Below are positions 8,991 through 23,900 of a stretch of DNA of 64,000 nucleotides, in pieces. Every line of letters begins with the position of its first letter. Within the stretch, counting starts at the first letter, position 1. Made by a program: the position numbers and the translations under genes. The notes under the pieces were generated by a model that saw nothing but the letters and a program-made list of their open reading frames with translations, had not been told where the DNA came from and made no database searches. Origin of the DNA: Amphiura filiformis (Eukaryota; Echinodermata; Ophiuroidea; Amphilepidida; Amphiuridae); the NCBI RefSeq assembly GCF_039555335.1, contig NC_092644.1, forward strand, positions 44,192,667 to 44,256,666. The letters are read 5' to 3'.

Positions 8991-11900
8991 GTAACGTGGC
9001 AGATACGAAACATGTGGGTTTTGTTTCTGTTTCGTGGAAAAGTGGATTATATATTTGGTATTCTTGCGAAATACATGACTTGTTAAGTTATAAATGCTAG
9101 TATAGAAAAGATTAGATTGTATTTTTGTAACGCCATTCGTATAAAAATGTACCAATTTTCAATTTTTTGATTAAATTTTTGTTAAGCTTAAAATAAAATA
9201 TAGGTAACCCAGGCAAACCTTAGTTAACACATTTGCTGGTCAGCCAAATTCGCCGACAATGTCAATGCATTTTTACATAGAAATTTAAAACTTGTGCCCG
9301 AAGAAAGAAACCTACATAAATATGTTTTCTATACTTCACTTGACCCAAATATATAATTTTTATGGTGATAAGTCACCCGCACATGGAATTTCAGAGGGAT
9401 TTTGATAGCAGTTCCATTAAAAAAAGCTGCTATCGCCATGAGACTAAGATCTAGAAACACCCCCGAAATGCCGTTTTGGGGAATTTTGCTAGATGAATCT
9501 TTTTGATGAAAGTCAGGCTTTGACAAGATGTAACTTTGCTACGGAAAGTGCTATGAAAAAAAGGTTTTCAGTTTTGGCTTTGTTTACTCAAGAGCTTTAA
9601 CGCGGCTGTGTACTCAAGACGTTGTTTCTTTCGCAAAATTGAGATTTTTTGATATTTGTTACTTTGTTATGTTTTTTATAAATACAAGGAAAGAAAATCC
9701 AGATTTATAAACTCCAACTGCGCTATTTTATGGATTTTATTTCACTATTTCATTCGTGTTTGCAATTTTAAAGAGAGAAAATCTTTGTTGTATCAGCGAG
9801 GTACACGCCACGCAACAACGCATCGCGCTGCGTGTCGCGCAATTTGTTAACGCACAGATACGCTTACGCATACGCGACGCTTATCTGCATGCGTTGCGCA
9901 TCCTTTGGCAACACTAGTTTCAAGTTTTCAAATGGCTCCGTTTTAGCTGATAAAACGTGGGTTTTTTCAAGTACTCTACCTCGATTTGAATATCAAGTTA
10001 TGAATGGATTTCGCTCAAACTTCTCAACGGGCTGTGGATTTACCCGATGTTCACGTAATATAAGGTAGAAAACGAAAACTGCCGCATTCTCCTGTGAGAT
10101 TCGATGAAAGGGCAAAATGTGACCACTTTAAACTTCAACAGCCATTATTTCAATGTTCATTTTCTCGGTAAAACGACGATTGAGGTACACGATAACTCCA
10201 TAAATACAGCATCGTATAGGTAAGCAAACATGATCATCGTAAAAGCATGATCGACTCAAGCAACGGTTTTCTCATTTTTTATATTTTGGTCTATTTCCGA
10301 TTTTAGGCATCATTTTGTGCAAATAGGCGTTTGTGAATTTTAAAAAGTTCATTTTGATGCCTTATATGGTCAATATCTCAAAAACTAAGGCCAATATCAA
10401 AAAAAAAAAAAAAAAGCGTTTTTGGAATGGATCCTCAAGATTGAGCTAAAAAAAAATAAAATATTTTGGAAAGAGTGTTTTTTGTTATGATGTACATGTA
10501 CCTAACAAATATTGCCAAAAACTCACTTTTTTGTGATTTTCTTCATAATTGTTGTTTTTACCCCAAATCTGTATTTATATTAAGATTTATTGATGTCTTG
10601 CCTTTATAAAAATGTATACTTTTATATGTCTTATGCGAATAATTACAAAGTTATTGCACTTTTACTACATGCATGTCTGAGAGTACACAGCCACCTTAAT
10701 TTGATATATAGAATGATGCAGTTTGATGGCAAATTTGAATTCACCTAGGCTAGGATACCTATAAAATATGCAGGGCTGATATAAATAAATAAATATTTAA
10801 AAAACTTTAATTTTATAATAAATTTTAATTTTTGATATACCTGTATTAATATTTTGATGTATTTAGGGGGCTGGCATTTTGTTCGGAAGGGGGTCCCCCG
10901 GGCCGGGGCAGGGGGTCATATTTTAAACTCATCACCAGTCATAATTTAATTTTTGGAAAGAAAAGTAGGCTGTGAGTGTGAGCCTGTCTGTGTGTGCGCC
11001 TGAAAATGCTCACTTCCGGGGACATTTTTGTGTGTTTAATCACATCACACAACCGGGGACATCTGCCAACCGGGGACGTCCCCGGTTGTAGAGACTATAC
11101 CACCTGCATCCCCTATGGCTAAAAAGCTCTAAAATGCAATAAAAAAACCGGGGACATTACACAGCACAATCAAACTTGCCAACCGAATTTCATCTATGCA
11201 AATGAGCAAAAGCACAACTACTAAATAACTAATGACTATCACATGCTCAAAACCAGCCAATCACGTGCGTGAGATTGGTCACTTTTTGGTAGAATTTCAT
11301 GAGAAAAACCATCATGAATATTGCTTGCGAACATGGAAATGCACGACCGAGCAATGTAAACAAAAGCATGACTGAATGAAACAAACTTCCATTTACGCTA
11401 AACTAATTCCTTCTTTACCATAACAAATTTTTAAATCAAGTTACGAAAGGATGAAATTTAAGCTTCTATGACACTCACAAATTTTGTGTGTTTTCATGCT
11501 GGTAAAAAGTCATTTTTCAAACAGCTATAACTTCCGTTCGGTGGCATGTATTCCCATTCTGAAAACTGTAGCGACAGCCCGCCATCTTTAATTTTCCGAA
11601 AATCATCAATCGGCACTTTCCGGATCTTCATATAAAAAAGCTTGTTTTCATTCATAAATCCACCTCGGCTTTTTCCGATGGCTGCCGAATCTGGTCATGT
11701 GCTGGGCTCATGAATAATTAATTAGGTGGACTGGCTGGTTTCAATTGGGGTCATGCAGTGGCGCCATTGCCGGTCCAGGGTACATGCCACCAAATAGCTT
11801 TCCATAGACTTTACGTGCAAAACAGGGGTCACGTTTTAGGCTATAAGTCGAGTTACGTCTTACTTTGAAATATATATTTGATATCATTTCAATCAGAACA

Positions 11901-14900
11901 AAATTCTGCATAACATATCTGAAAATGACACCATATTTTAGGTCTACTTTTTGAGAAAAATAGCGCTATATAAAAAGACCCGATTTTCCCGTGTTTACGT
12001 CTGACTGCTAACCGCGTTTTGACCTCGTGTGTTCATGCGCTCATCATCGTAAACATCACTCAAATTTTCAAGCGTTTTCTGTTCAAATTAGTAGAGATCA
12101 CATTCACAAGTTCTAGCAAAACACGATTTGCAACACTAAAATTGTTAATATTGTACCGATTTTGCACATTTTTTATGCAAAGTTGGGACTATACTAGTGA
12201 TAAACTTTTACCGGAAACCGCTTCACACGCCGATTTAGTGGTATGAACCCTTGAAGAGGCTAAAACATCGTTTTTAGGCCTTGAAAATGATTTTGTTATC
12301 TTTTTCACTACATTTTGAATTAATTGTAAGAAATTTTGGGTTATTTTCTTTCATACTTTAGACAGGATGCCGATTTCAAGCACAAGCATGATAGCCGACA
12401 ATTGCCATTTTTCGTCATTTTGATGCACATGAATGCACAATGGTTGCTGATTTGCTATTTTCATGAAGATATTAATTGATGTTAATAGTAAACGTTCTTT
12501 GAACATCTTTTGCAAGTGCATAACTTCAAAATTAAAACATTCTCAGTACCTGCAAAATATTTAAAAAGACAAGAAATGTCAATCAAGTAGGCCTACCCCC
12601 CCCCCCCCCTCCATCGTCACTTTTAACCCGTTTTGTCCAAAAAGCAAATGTAATGAATGGCTATTTGAAATTAAATATTAATATAAATTAAACTTTGAAT
12701 GTTATAACAATTTAAAATACTGGACAGTGGTATAAATAAAGCAAACTAGAAACTTAAATATCTTAAATCTAATTTTTATGTAATTTTATTAAAATTGAAG
12801 GCCAAAACTTGAGTTTAAATGACAAAAAAATTGGGTAAAAAATAACAATGAAATTGAAAAACTTTTTTGTAATTTAAACACCAATAAACAATGTTTTCAA
12901 TATTTTGAAACTCTTCTTTATTCATATCAAAAGGTTTCAAACTTCTACCAAAATCGGAACTTTTATTAAATTGGAAATAAAAGAAAGCCTATTCGCGGAA
13001 AACGCACGTACAGCGAAAAACATGGCGGCGTCTATGCACGCGCTTGTTGATGTCCTTCCTCATTTCTTCGCGTGCATTTTAAATAGATAAAGACGTGCGA
13101 AAAACGCATGGAATTGCTCCTTAAAGGGTACATGCCACCAAATAGCTTTCCATAGACTTTACTTGCAAAACAGGGGTCACGTTTTAGGCTATAAGTCGAG
13201 TTACGTCTTACTTTGAAATATATATTTGATATCATTTCAATCAGAACAAAATTCTGCATAACATATCTGAAAATGACACCATATTTTAGGTCTACTTTTT
13301 GAGAAAAATAGCTCTATATAAAAAGACCCGATTTTCCCGTGTTTACGTCTGACTGCTAACCGCGTTTTGACCTCGTGTGTTCATGCGCGCATCATCGTAA
13401 ACATCACTCGAATTTTCGCGGTTTCTGTTCAAATTAGTAGAGATCACATTCACAAGTTCTAGCAAAACACGATTTGCAACACTAAAATTTTTAATATTGT
13501 ACCGATTTTGCACATTTTTTATGCAAAGTTGGGACTATAGTCGTGATAAACTTTTACCGGAAACCGCGTCACACGCGGATTTAGTGGTATGAACCCTTGA
13601 AGAGGCTAAAACATCGCTTTTAGGCCTTGAAAATGATTTTGTTATCTTTTTCACTACATTTTGAATTAATTGTAAGAAATTTTGGGTTATTTTCTTTCAT
13701 ACTTTAGACAGGATGCCGATTTCAAGCACAAGCATGATAGCCGACAATTGCCATTTTTCGTCATTTTGATGCACATGAATGCACAATGGTTGCTGATTTG
13801 CTATTTTCATGAAGATATTAATTGATGTTAATAGTAAACGTTCTTTGAACATCTTTTGCAAGTGCATAACTTCAAAATTAAAACATTCTCAGTACCTGCA
13901 AAATATTTAAAAAGACAAGAAATGTCAATCAAGTAGGCCTACCCCCCCCCCCTCCATCGTCACTTTTAACCCGTTTTGTCCAAAAAGCAAATGTAATGAA
14001 TGGCTATTTGAAATTAAATATTAATATAAATTAAACTTTGAATGTTATAACAATTTAAAATACTGGACAGTGGTATAAATAAAGCAAACTAGAAACTTAA
14101 ATATCTTAAATCTAATTTTTATGTAATTTTATTAAAATTGAAGGCCAAAACTTGAGTTTAAATGACAAAAAAATTGGTTAAAAAATAACAATGAAATTGA
14201 AAAACTTCTTTGTAATTTAAACACCAATAAACAATGTTTTCAATATTTTGAAACTCTTCTTTATTCATATCAAAAGGTTTCAAACTTCTACCAAAATCGG
14301 AACTTTTATTAAATTGGAAATAAAAGAAAGCCTATTCGCGGAAAACGCACGTACAGCGAAAAACATGGCGGCGTCTATGCACGCGCTTGTTGATGTCCTT
14401 CCTCATTTCTTCGCGTGCATTTTAAATAGATAAAGACGCGCGTAAAACGCATGGAATTGCTCCTTAAAGGGTACATGCCACCAAATAGCTTTCCATAGAC
14501 TTTACTTGCAAAACAGGGGTCACGCTTTTAGGCTATAAGTCGAAGTTACGTCTTACTTTGAAATATATATTTGATATCATTTCAATCAGAACAAAATTCT
14601 GCATAACATATCTGAAAATGACACCATATTTTAGGTCTACTTTTTGAGAAAAATAGCGCTATATAAAAAGACCCGATTTTCCCGTGTTTACGCCTCTGAC
14701 TGCTAACCGCTTTTGACCTCGTGTGTTCATGCGCTCATCATCGTAAACATCACTCAAATTTTCGCGTTTTCTGTTCAAATTAGTAGAGATCACATTCACA
14801 AGTTCTAGCAAAACACGATTTGCAACACTAAAATTTTTAATATTGTACCGATTTTGCACATTTTTATGCAAAGTTGGGACTATAGTCGTGATAAACTTTT

Positions 14901-17900
14901 ACGGAAACCGCTTCACACGCTGGATTTAGTGGTATGAACCCTCCATGTAATTTGGTTCCCGGTAGCTTCTATTGCAAAATCCTGCAGTGGCAATGGGGCA
15001 AGTTTGATTGTGCACAGGTGTGGGGTCATGACCCGAAATGGTCAATTATTCCATCAAAAAATGTTTTTGAAATCGGCCATTTTGTCCCCGGTTTGGCAAT
15101 TAAAAACACACAATGTGCGTGTGTGTCCCTGCTTCATACACAAGTCGGGAGGGGGGGTGGGGGGGGTCATAAAATTGTTGATGACAAAATTAGAGTCACA
15201 AGTACAAGACACAAGCAGTGTAGGGTGCATTTACTCTCCCCCTCCCTGTTTTCCCCCAGTAAAACCCAAAATTGCGAAAATTTCCACTTTTTGCAGCAAT
15301 TTTGAGCAAAATTGAGTTGATTTTACACACTCGGCACTCGGCAGTCCACGCTTTTTAATGCGTGCCGGTTCGAAATTCTGAAAATTGGTGAAAGCGTGGG
15401 GGTTTAAAAAAGGGTGGGAGTCAAACCCCACTGCCGAGTACATGTATGTTTTACCCCCTGAAATTCACTTTTCCTCTCAATGACAATGCCCCCCAAAAAA
15501 ATTCCTGGTGCCGCCACTGGTCACAAGATGACCAGGCACAGATAAAGTAATATTCAGATTTCCTTTTACAAATTAATCGTAGGGGCCTACTGCTAGCCGT
15601 CCAGCGCGTATTATTTTGCACAAGGTCCAATGCACGCGCTTGACGTCGCTAGCGTAGACACGATGGTTATGCTGTCAAAGGAAATCTGATATTGTGTGTT
15701 TATTTTATTCAAAAAGACTTTAAGGTGTATCGGTGGTGGTAGGGGGGGATGTAAAAATAAAAGTTTATTGCTGAAATAGGTGGGGGGGTCACAATTTTAT
15801 TGATGCTGACTTTTTGTAAGAAAATGCCAGCCCTTTTACATGCATGACTCTGGTACATTTAAACATTAAGCTCATGAACATGATAGGGCTACATGTATAA
15901 GGTCGTGTGTCTTGAGCTCGCAAATGTAGGCCTACATTTTGCCAAAGTCAACTCAAAACAAATGATGATATCTCTGTCAAGCAAGAAGGTATTGTCATGC
16001 TTGTGGTCTCATTTTATTGCTAAATAAAATTGCACTTTCAACCCTGTAAAAAGAAATACTTGAACTTTTTTAATACTGATGCTGGTTTCATACTTTCCTG
16101 CCGCTTGCCGCTTTGCCGCTCTGAAGATGATTTTACTTCACTGCGCAATCTCACTAAAAACGCTAGCGGTGACCAGCGGCAAGCCGATATATCGATCACT
16201 CCACCGCTTTGCCGCGGCGGCAGCACCGCCGGGAGTTGAATTCAAGTCAACTCAGAGCGGTCACCGCTCTGACGTATGAGAACAAAATACGATTTTGGAG
16301 CGGTGCTGAGCGGCAAGAGTAGCTTTCAGAGTCATGCCGCTGCCGCTTAGCGGTGTGCCGCTCCGCTTGCAGAAAAGTACAAGCGGCATGATGAAGCGTC
16401 ATGCCGCTCAGCGGCAAGCGGCAGAAAGTATGAAACCAGCTTGACACTGTTGCTCCATAGAATTCAGAATGGGCAGGATGGCGGTGGTGGGGGATGTGGT
16501 GGTGGGGGATGTGGTACACACAAACTCTATGGGATTGGTATTTTTAGTGCGTATTCTGCTTCTGCAAAGGCTGTAAATTGGATTTGGACTCTTTACAGCT
16601 AAACAATTCTACTAATTGTTTTTAATCATTTATGATTGGTTTAGTGACTTTAGTCTAGAAAATACAAACTTTTCGATACAAAACTACCCGTTGTCATATT
16701 AAACACTGTAGTAAGTAATGCAGATGTCTTCAAAATCTAAAAGTTACTGTAAAATTTTAATTACTTATCCTATCATAGTCAAAGTACATGTATAGATTTT
16801 CTGAAGGGAAATTTGACGAGGAATCTAAATATGCACATATTTTTTCTGTATGGGTTAGGGGGAAAATGTTTAGGTTCAAAATATGTTGAATTGTAAAAAT
16901 ATCTAACATACTTTGGGACACCCTATATTCCGAGATTACCAAACAGCTGTGATTTTTGTTTCTGCCAAAGTCAGTTGGCTCTCCATATCCTCTAACCAAA
17001 TGAATGTTGTTTACTTCCAGTTTATTACTGTAAGTTGGTAATAAGCAATGCATTGGGTGACCCATTTTTTATCAAAATCGTTTTTATTCCACCCTGTATA
17101 ACTTGCAGGTCACCGTGTATAATGAGTTGAAATGTATATATTTGAATTGCTTATGGTCATGTGTCATATGGTGGGGCACATTTGCGTTACAAGCACTGAT
17201 TTTGATCATTTTTCCTCCTTTTCACTTAAATTGTTACATCTCTAAAACTATACATCTCACATCAACATAACTATACATTTTTGGAAAGCTTATGTTCCAA
17301 GGAATCCAACTATACAAAAATGAAGTTGGTATACAGGGTGCATAAGAAAATATATAGGGTGATAATGAAAAAAAAAAAAAATGTACTAGTAAATTCATAA
17401 TTTATTGCATTTACTACTGATATGGAATACCTCAAATGTAATCTAATTTTGTGGCAGCTAGGCAACACTATGAGCTTAAATAAAATGTATACTTTTGCCA
17501 TGTTATGATTGACCAAAGTGGTGATACAGGGTGTGAAAATATACGTAACTTCACACACAAAATGTTGATTACATTTTTGAAGATATTTTCTTTAGAGTGC
17601 ATCCTACATTTATTTTAACTGCATTTTTGGATTCCTGGGGTAAAAAGCTTTCCAAAAATGTATACTTTTCCTTCTTAGGGTGTATAATTCTCAATTTACA
17701 ACAATTGAAAGCCAAAATGCATGTCGTGACTGAAAATCTTGGCATTTGTGTGTAAGTGAATAGGAAAAAATTGAGGTTCTTGTGACTTGCGGTTCTCAGT
17801 GAATACTTAAAACATGATTAGAAAAAATTAATAGCTGAATATGAATAATGAATGATCAAGCTTTCATTTGAGGTATGATTTGCAAGTATAGCACACAATT

Positions 17901-20900
17901 TGGCAATGATATAATTTAAAATTCAAAAGGATGCCATGTCTCCCATAGAGAATGCACATACTCCACTACCGCTTATCCACTACCGCTTATCCACCAGGTT
18001 TATCTTCGTTAACATTTTGGTATTTTTCACTAATTAAACAAATTGGCATTCCAAATTGAGAAACATATTTAAAAATTAGAATAATCAGGCTGTATAATGA
18101 GCCCAAACTTGATGCAATTGGACCAAGTATAGCCCTGTGACAACAAGTTAAATCTGAAAGAGGAGAGCAAAATGTAACGTCACCAGGTATTTTGGGGTCC
18201 CACCATAAGACACATGGCCTTATGCCTTCAGCTTTCCAAAAATGTATACTTTTGCTAGTTTAGGGTTGATGATTGTCGAGATAGAATTAGAAACCCGGTT
18301 GGTGTAAAAATTCATAATATTTGTCATGTAACGCTAAGGGTGGCGAGTTCAGGACACACGGCCATAATTATGAGCCCTGGCCCTCCTGGGGGTAAAAGCG
18401 TTGATGCCCGGAAGGAGGTACATGTATGAATTAAGGGTTCATTTATTTATTTTCATGACTAAATGGTTCTTTATGCCCGAGGGGCCGCATAAACTAACCG
18501 TTTAGTCAAGAAAATACAACATTTTATATATGAATATAATGAAGGACTGTTGGGTGAACTCGTTTTTCCCAAACACAATTAAGGATTGGAACATTATCCC
18601 ACAAAACATAGTAACCATTGAAGAAACAAAGTCATTTAAGCAAGAGGTCCTGAACCAGTATCAAAGTCAACAAGCATAACATCTTTAACGCATTGCGCAC
18701 AACTTCCTCCTCGTATGGTTACAATTGTAGCGTTGAGGAGTATCCCAAGCAGATCAAGAATGAACCCCGTTCATACATACCTGAACATTTTGTGATTATT
18801 TCATCAAAATAATAACCAAAAATTATACGGAACATTATCATAAAAAAACATGATTTTCTTTCATTTTCCCTACCCGGCGATCTCACATGGATTTAAAATC
18901 ACAGAATATTAATTTTGGTACCAAAGGAGAACTTTCCAGGCTTTAAAATGAATGCAAATTTGATAGTATTGAAACAGACTAAAGTTGTTTACTTCTTAAT
19001 AATAAGTCATTTTTTACTTCAAAAACGAAATAACACCACCCTATTGGGAACACCAGTTCACGACACATGGCCATCCGGGACACCGGGCATAAACGCTGTT
19101 TACGCCCGACTCTTGACCAATCGCACACGCTGTTATATAGCGTGTACCGGTATGTATAATTCATTACCGGTATGTGATGTCATCACAACTTTCCAACATA
19201 ATTATACAATGATTTGTTGCTTTCTGAGATTTAAAAAAAAATAAAATCAACTTTCTTTGATTGCAGAAAACATCCACATCAGACAAACACAGTGCAAATG
19301 GCTCAGTAAAAACAAAAGTAGAGGATCCACAGAAAGAAGCTAAAGATGTTGCTGCTGCAGCAGCAGCAAAGAAGGAGAAAGAAAAAGTCAAGAAACAGAA
19401 GTTAAAAGCAGCTAAGCAATCAGGACACGATGCTTTGCAACCAGGGAAGGCTTCCAAGAACAAAGGAGTTGATGTGGATGAACAGGGTGATGAAACTGGT
19501 AAGTGGTCCAAGTTGCAGGGACTCTAATATAAAACATTGTATTTCTTATAATATATGTGTACATCCATATCAAAAGCAGTTGCACTTATCGGCTGCTACA
19601 TGTGTCTCATTTCACAAAATAGCTAGGAATAAATACCAGACTCATATCAAGTGTAGGTCACTTCAAATCATCCCCAAGTCAAATTATATTAGGAATGATC
19701 TATGTATTCCTAAACCATGATGTGACTTGGGATGATTTGAAGTGACCTCCACTTTGGAGATGAGGCTGATATTATTCCTAGTTATTATGTGAAATGAGAC
19801 ACATGTAGCAGCCGACAAGTGCATCGTTTTGATATGGATGTACACATATGATACTTGAAGATTCACTTGTATGTATTTGATATAAACACATCAAAAGAAA
19901 TAAGTCCCCCTCTGAACATGTCGTCATAACATTGTAAGGTTTCGTTTTGTACCAATAAAACTAACTTTGAAATAATTATATGACTGTTTACTAAGTGCTG
20001 TGTGAAAATGAGCGATTTCCATGACTTCAGGGCTGAATGAGCCTAAATTGAAGTCAAAAACTGCCCTTTTCAAAAGTCACAAAGTAGGCCTATGCTTGTC
20101 ACAAAAGTTTCATTCATGGCTTGTTACTAATGGAAAACCCCATGTGTTTGAGTGCAGTTTAAAATCCTCACCAAGTGAACATTTATTGTAATGTGTATCG
20201 ATTCTTGATCATTCTGCCATGCAAATCCCCTGGGTGCAGAGTTCAGCACAGTGAGTTGTAAGATGGCCAGTTCCATTCCTTGTCCCAATACGCCTTGCAA
20301 GCATAGGCCTACTTTGTGACTTTTGGAAAGGGCAGTTTTTGTCTTCAATTTGGGTTCATTCAGCCATGAAGTCATGGACATCTTTCATTTTCACAAAACA
20401 CTTAGTAAACAATCATATTTAATTATTTCTAATCTAAGTAAGTTTTATTGAGTACAAAGTTTTACTTTACGATGTTATTATGAAATTTTCAGAGGGGGAC
20501 TTATTTTTCTTTTGATGTGTTTATAATATTATGACATGTTTCACTTTATTTCAAGGAGTGATGACTCGCAGTAATATTTAAAAAACTAGTCATTAACCAT
20601 TTTTGTGATATACGTACTCAAGAATGTACTTTTATTCATTTTATTGATTTATTTTAGACGAGGGTTGGATAACTCCCATCACTCGGCGAGAGAAAAAAGA
20701 GAAAAAGCAGGCGCAGAAGGAGGAAGCTTTAGCAGCTCTTGAAGCAAGTAGAGCAGAGAGTAGTAGTTATGATGGTAAGTGTGTTATAAAAATAGGTTGG
20801 TTACAAATGTAAAACAAACCCCAAAGTTGAAAAATATTCTTCTCTGTGTCTTCATCCTTTTCAAACCTGGTCCTATTTCTGAAACTCTGATATGTTTTCA

Positions 20901-23900
20901 TATTGAAATAAAATATGAGACATAAAATATTAACCCTGGAATTATGGAAATTTTTAGGCCTCATAACTGCTAAATTGTTGGTCTAAAGTATATAACAGTA
21001 TACATCTAAATAGGCAAAGACTTGATGAATCCATCTGTGAGGTCAAATTTGGGCCAAAATACTCAGTTTTTTTCAGGAAACTTAACAAATAATTTCTTGA
21101 GTAAAAAAAACATTTTAAAAACTAGATATAAATATCTAGGATCCATTTTTATATTTTTGGATTTTGACCACTTTGAGAAATTTAAATTTTCACTAAAAAT
21201 TGTTAAAAAATGCTACATTTTGCTCAAAAAGCATAATTTTTGCCCAATTTCAAATATTTTTGGTGAAGTTGATCAAAATTCAAAACAAAAATAAAAAGAT
21301 GGATTTGTTAAGTCCTTGCCATTCTAATATTTATACTTATATTTACTTTAGACCAACAATTTAGCAGTTATGAGGCTCAAAAATTTGCATAATTCTATAG
21401 TTACTTAAGACCACTCTTTTAGGGTCATGTTTCAAAGAACTGCTACATGCATGTACCTAATTTGTGCTGACTGTATTTGACTAGTTTTAATGTGTATTAT
21501 TTTCATTTCCTATATAAATATATAGGAAATGAAAATAATACACATGAAATCATTCATTATTTTCTATTTCTTTTTAATTAATTTATTCATTTTAGCCCTA
21601 CCTGTATTTTTCAGAGTTGTGTGTTGTAACACTGAAAAAGCAATTTGATGGGGTTTTGAAACCGGTTTTCAACATACATAAAATTTGATTAGTATAAAGC
21701 ATAAATAAATCATTTGAAATTTGCATAGATACATGTATTGTACATGTGTGGTATTCAAAAGCTTGATGCATCATAAACGTAATACTTATATCCTGGTGTA
21801 TGCTATTTAAACCATGTGGTATTGAAATGGGAAAACTGTATGTAATTGCTGTTGTACAATGCAACATATGGTGCCTTTATATCATGATACTTGATACTAG
21901 TGTCAATTGATATTTTGACTTACAGTACACTTAATCACTTTACATCATATGACTACATGTATAGTGCGTTATATTTGTGTCTAACATGAAACACTCTTTT
22001 GATTTTTGTCTCACCTGAACTTGTTTAGAAAAAATTACTATTAGGCAACGAAAAGAGAAAACTCTGTTCTACAGGCCCGACCGACCCAGATTTTGAACAA
22101 ATTGGGAAAAAAAATTTCCTGTACAAATGAATACCCTAATTTCGACAATTTCAGGAACAAATTTTTTTTTTTTGTATTTTCCCCAAATTGCAAAATTTAC
22201 AGAATTTGGTAATTTTTTGTGTCATTAAAAAAAAAGCTCAAAAAAAGCTCGACCGACCGACCCTACTTGAAAGGTCCGTCTGTCAGTAGAACGGGGTGTT
22301 TTTTTTTGTTGCCTTACTATTCTGTTTGTATGTTTACATGTGTATGCGCTTTTGATTAAAGTTTCATAAAATTGATATCATAACATATGTTACTATACTT
22401 AGTGATCTCAAACTTAGTAGCAATTTATGATCGTGGTGGGGGGGGGGGGTACAGAGCCGTAGTTATGATTTTACAAGTGCCTGTCATTTTCACCAAACTG
22501 CCTGTCCAAAATTGAACCATGAAAAATAAACCACACCTCTGCCCCTTCTGGGGGGTTCATTCCATTCAAATAGATATTGCTATAGCATTGATTGATTTGG
22601 TTTGGTTGTGTTTTGAGTTCATAGCTCTAGCTTATTCAAGCATTATGTCAAGAATTTAGCATTATGTCACAGACATATTGCCTATCCCAGGAGCAAACTG
22701 CCTATCCAAAATGACAGGTGGATGGGTGGCTAGCTAACACCCCACCCTGGAAGGAGAAATAGGATGCCCTGAAAGATGTTGGGATCAAGGGTCATCTTGA
22801 GGGTCAAGTAAGGTCAATATGTAAATAGTACATTGTAAACATCTTATTTTTCCCTTGGAAGTAATAGATTAAATTAAAACAAGGTTGGTCAAAATGTACA
22901 CAATTTCATATGTATACAGGAATTTCAGAAAATTGCTCTGATTGGAATAAATTGGGTGTGAGAGATGATAAGGCTTTAAAAGTTAAAAAAAACTATGTCT
23001 AAAGCCACTTCGCTTATTATTTTTCTTAGGGCAAATTCATTTTATCTTTTTTAGTTTTTTTTTCAGTTTTTTGTCGTAAAATCATGAAATTCTGAGACAA
23101 ATTTGGAAAAAAAATTTACTTGATTTGATATTCGCATTGTTTAGATATAAAACAATTGATATTTGTACTTCAACAGCAATTTTATGCAGTGTACTTCAAT
23201 TAAAAATGACACCTTAATTCAAAATTAAGTTTTAAAAAAATCTTTGAAAAAAAATTCAAATCTTGAAAAAAAAATCCGCATTTATTTTTTGAAACTGACA
23301 TGGGCTTTGAGACATTAAATTTTATCAAATTTGCTCTGATTTGACTAAAACTTTGTGGAAAATGTGCATGTCACAGACAGTCACACATTGGCTCCCTACA
23401 GTGGGTTTCAGAGAAGAATGGCAGTACCTTGCTCAGATTGTCGCGAGCGCCCTGTTAATGAGCGACCTACACAGAGCTGTGTGTTCCCTTCAAGAGCGCC
23501 GAACTGCGACGACCAACGTTTTGACACGTAATCGGATTATCGGTGTGTTGTTATGTTTGTCAGATGATTGAATCAGCCAATAAGAACCCCACTTCTGTAA
23601 TTACGCTCTGCACGCTCTCAAAATGAAAACAAATGCTGTTCTTCTCTGACAAAAAGTGTAATTAAAATAATTGTTCATTTGTGAATTTTCAATGCAGGTG
23701 AGGCTACTGCACCATCAGTGCTCTTGTTTTAAAATGCAAACTAAAATTTCATTAAATAGAATCATAGAACTACATATACCATGTGGTATAAGGTACATGT
23801 ACAATGATGTTGTACAAATAGTGCATTTTATAGATTATTGAAAACATGAGACCATCTGTTGTCTGCCTATGGGAACTGTCACTCTGTGTTTGTTGACCTT

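Noticed and set aside
12905-14433. Identical 61-codon frames at 12905-13090 and 14248-14433 as a conserved small gene pair
   Set aside because: They are identical because the whole 1.34-kb unit is recently duplicated, not because of selection on the protein; no domain is recognisable.
16030-16519. Several overlapping frames on both strands in GC-rich DNA
   Set aside because: They lie inside a 360-bp MITE with exact inverted ends; open frames follow from its composition.
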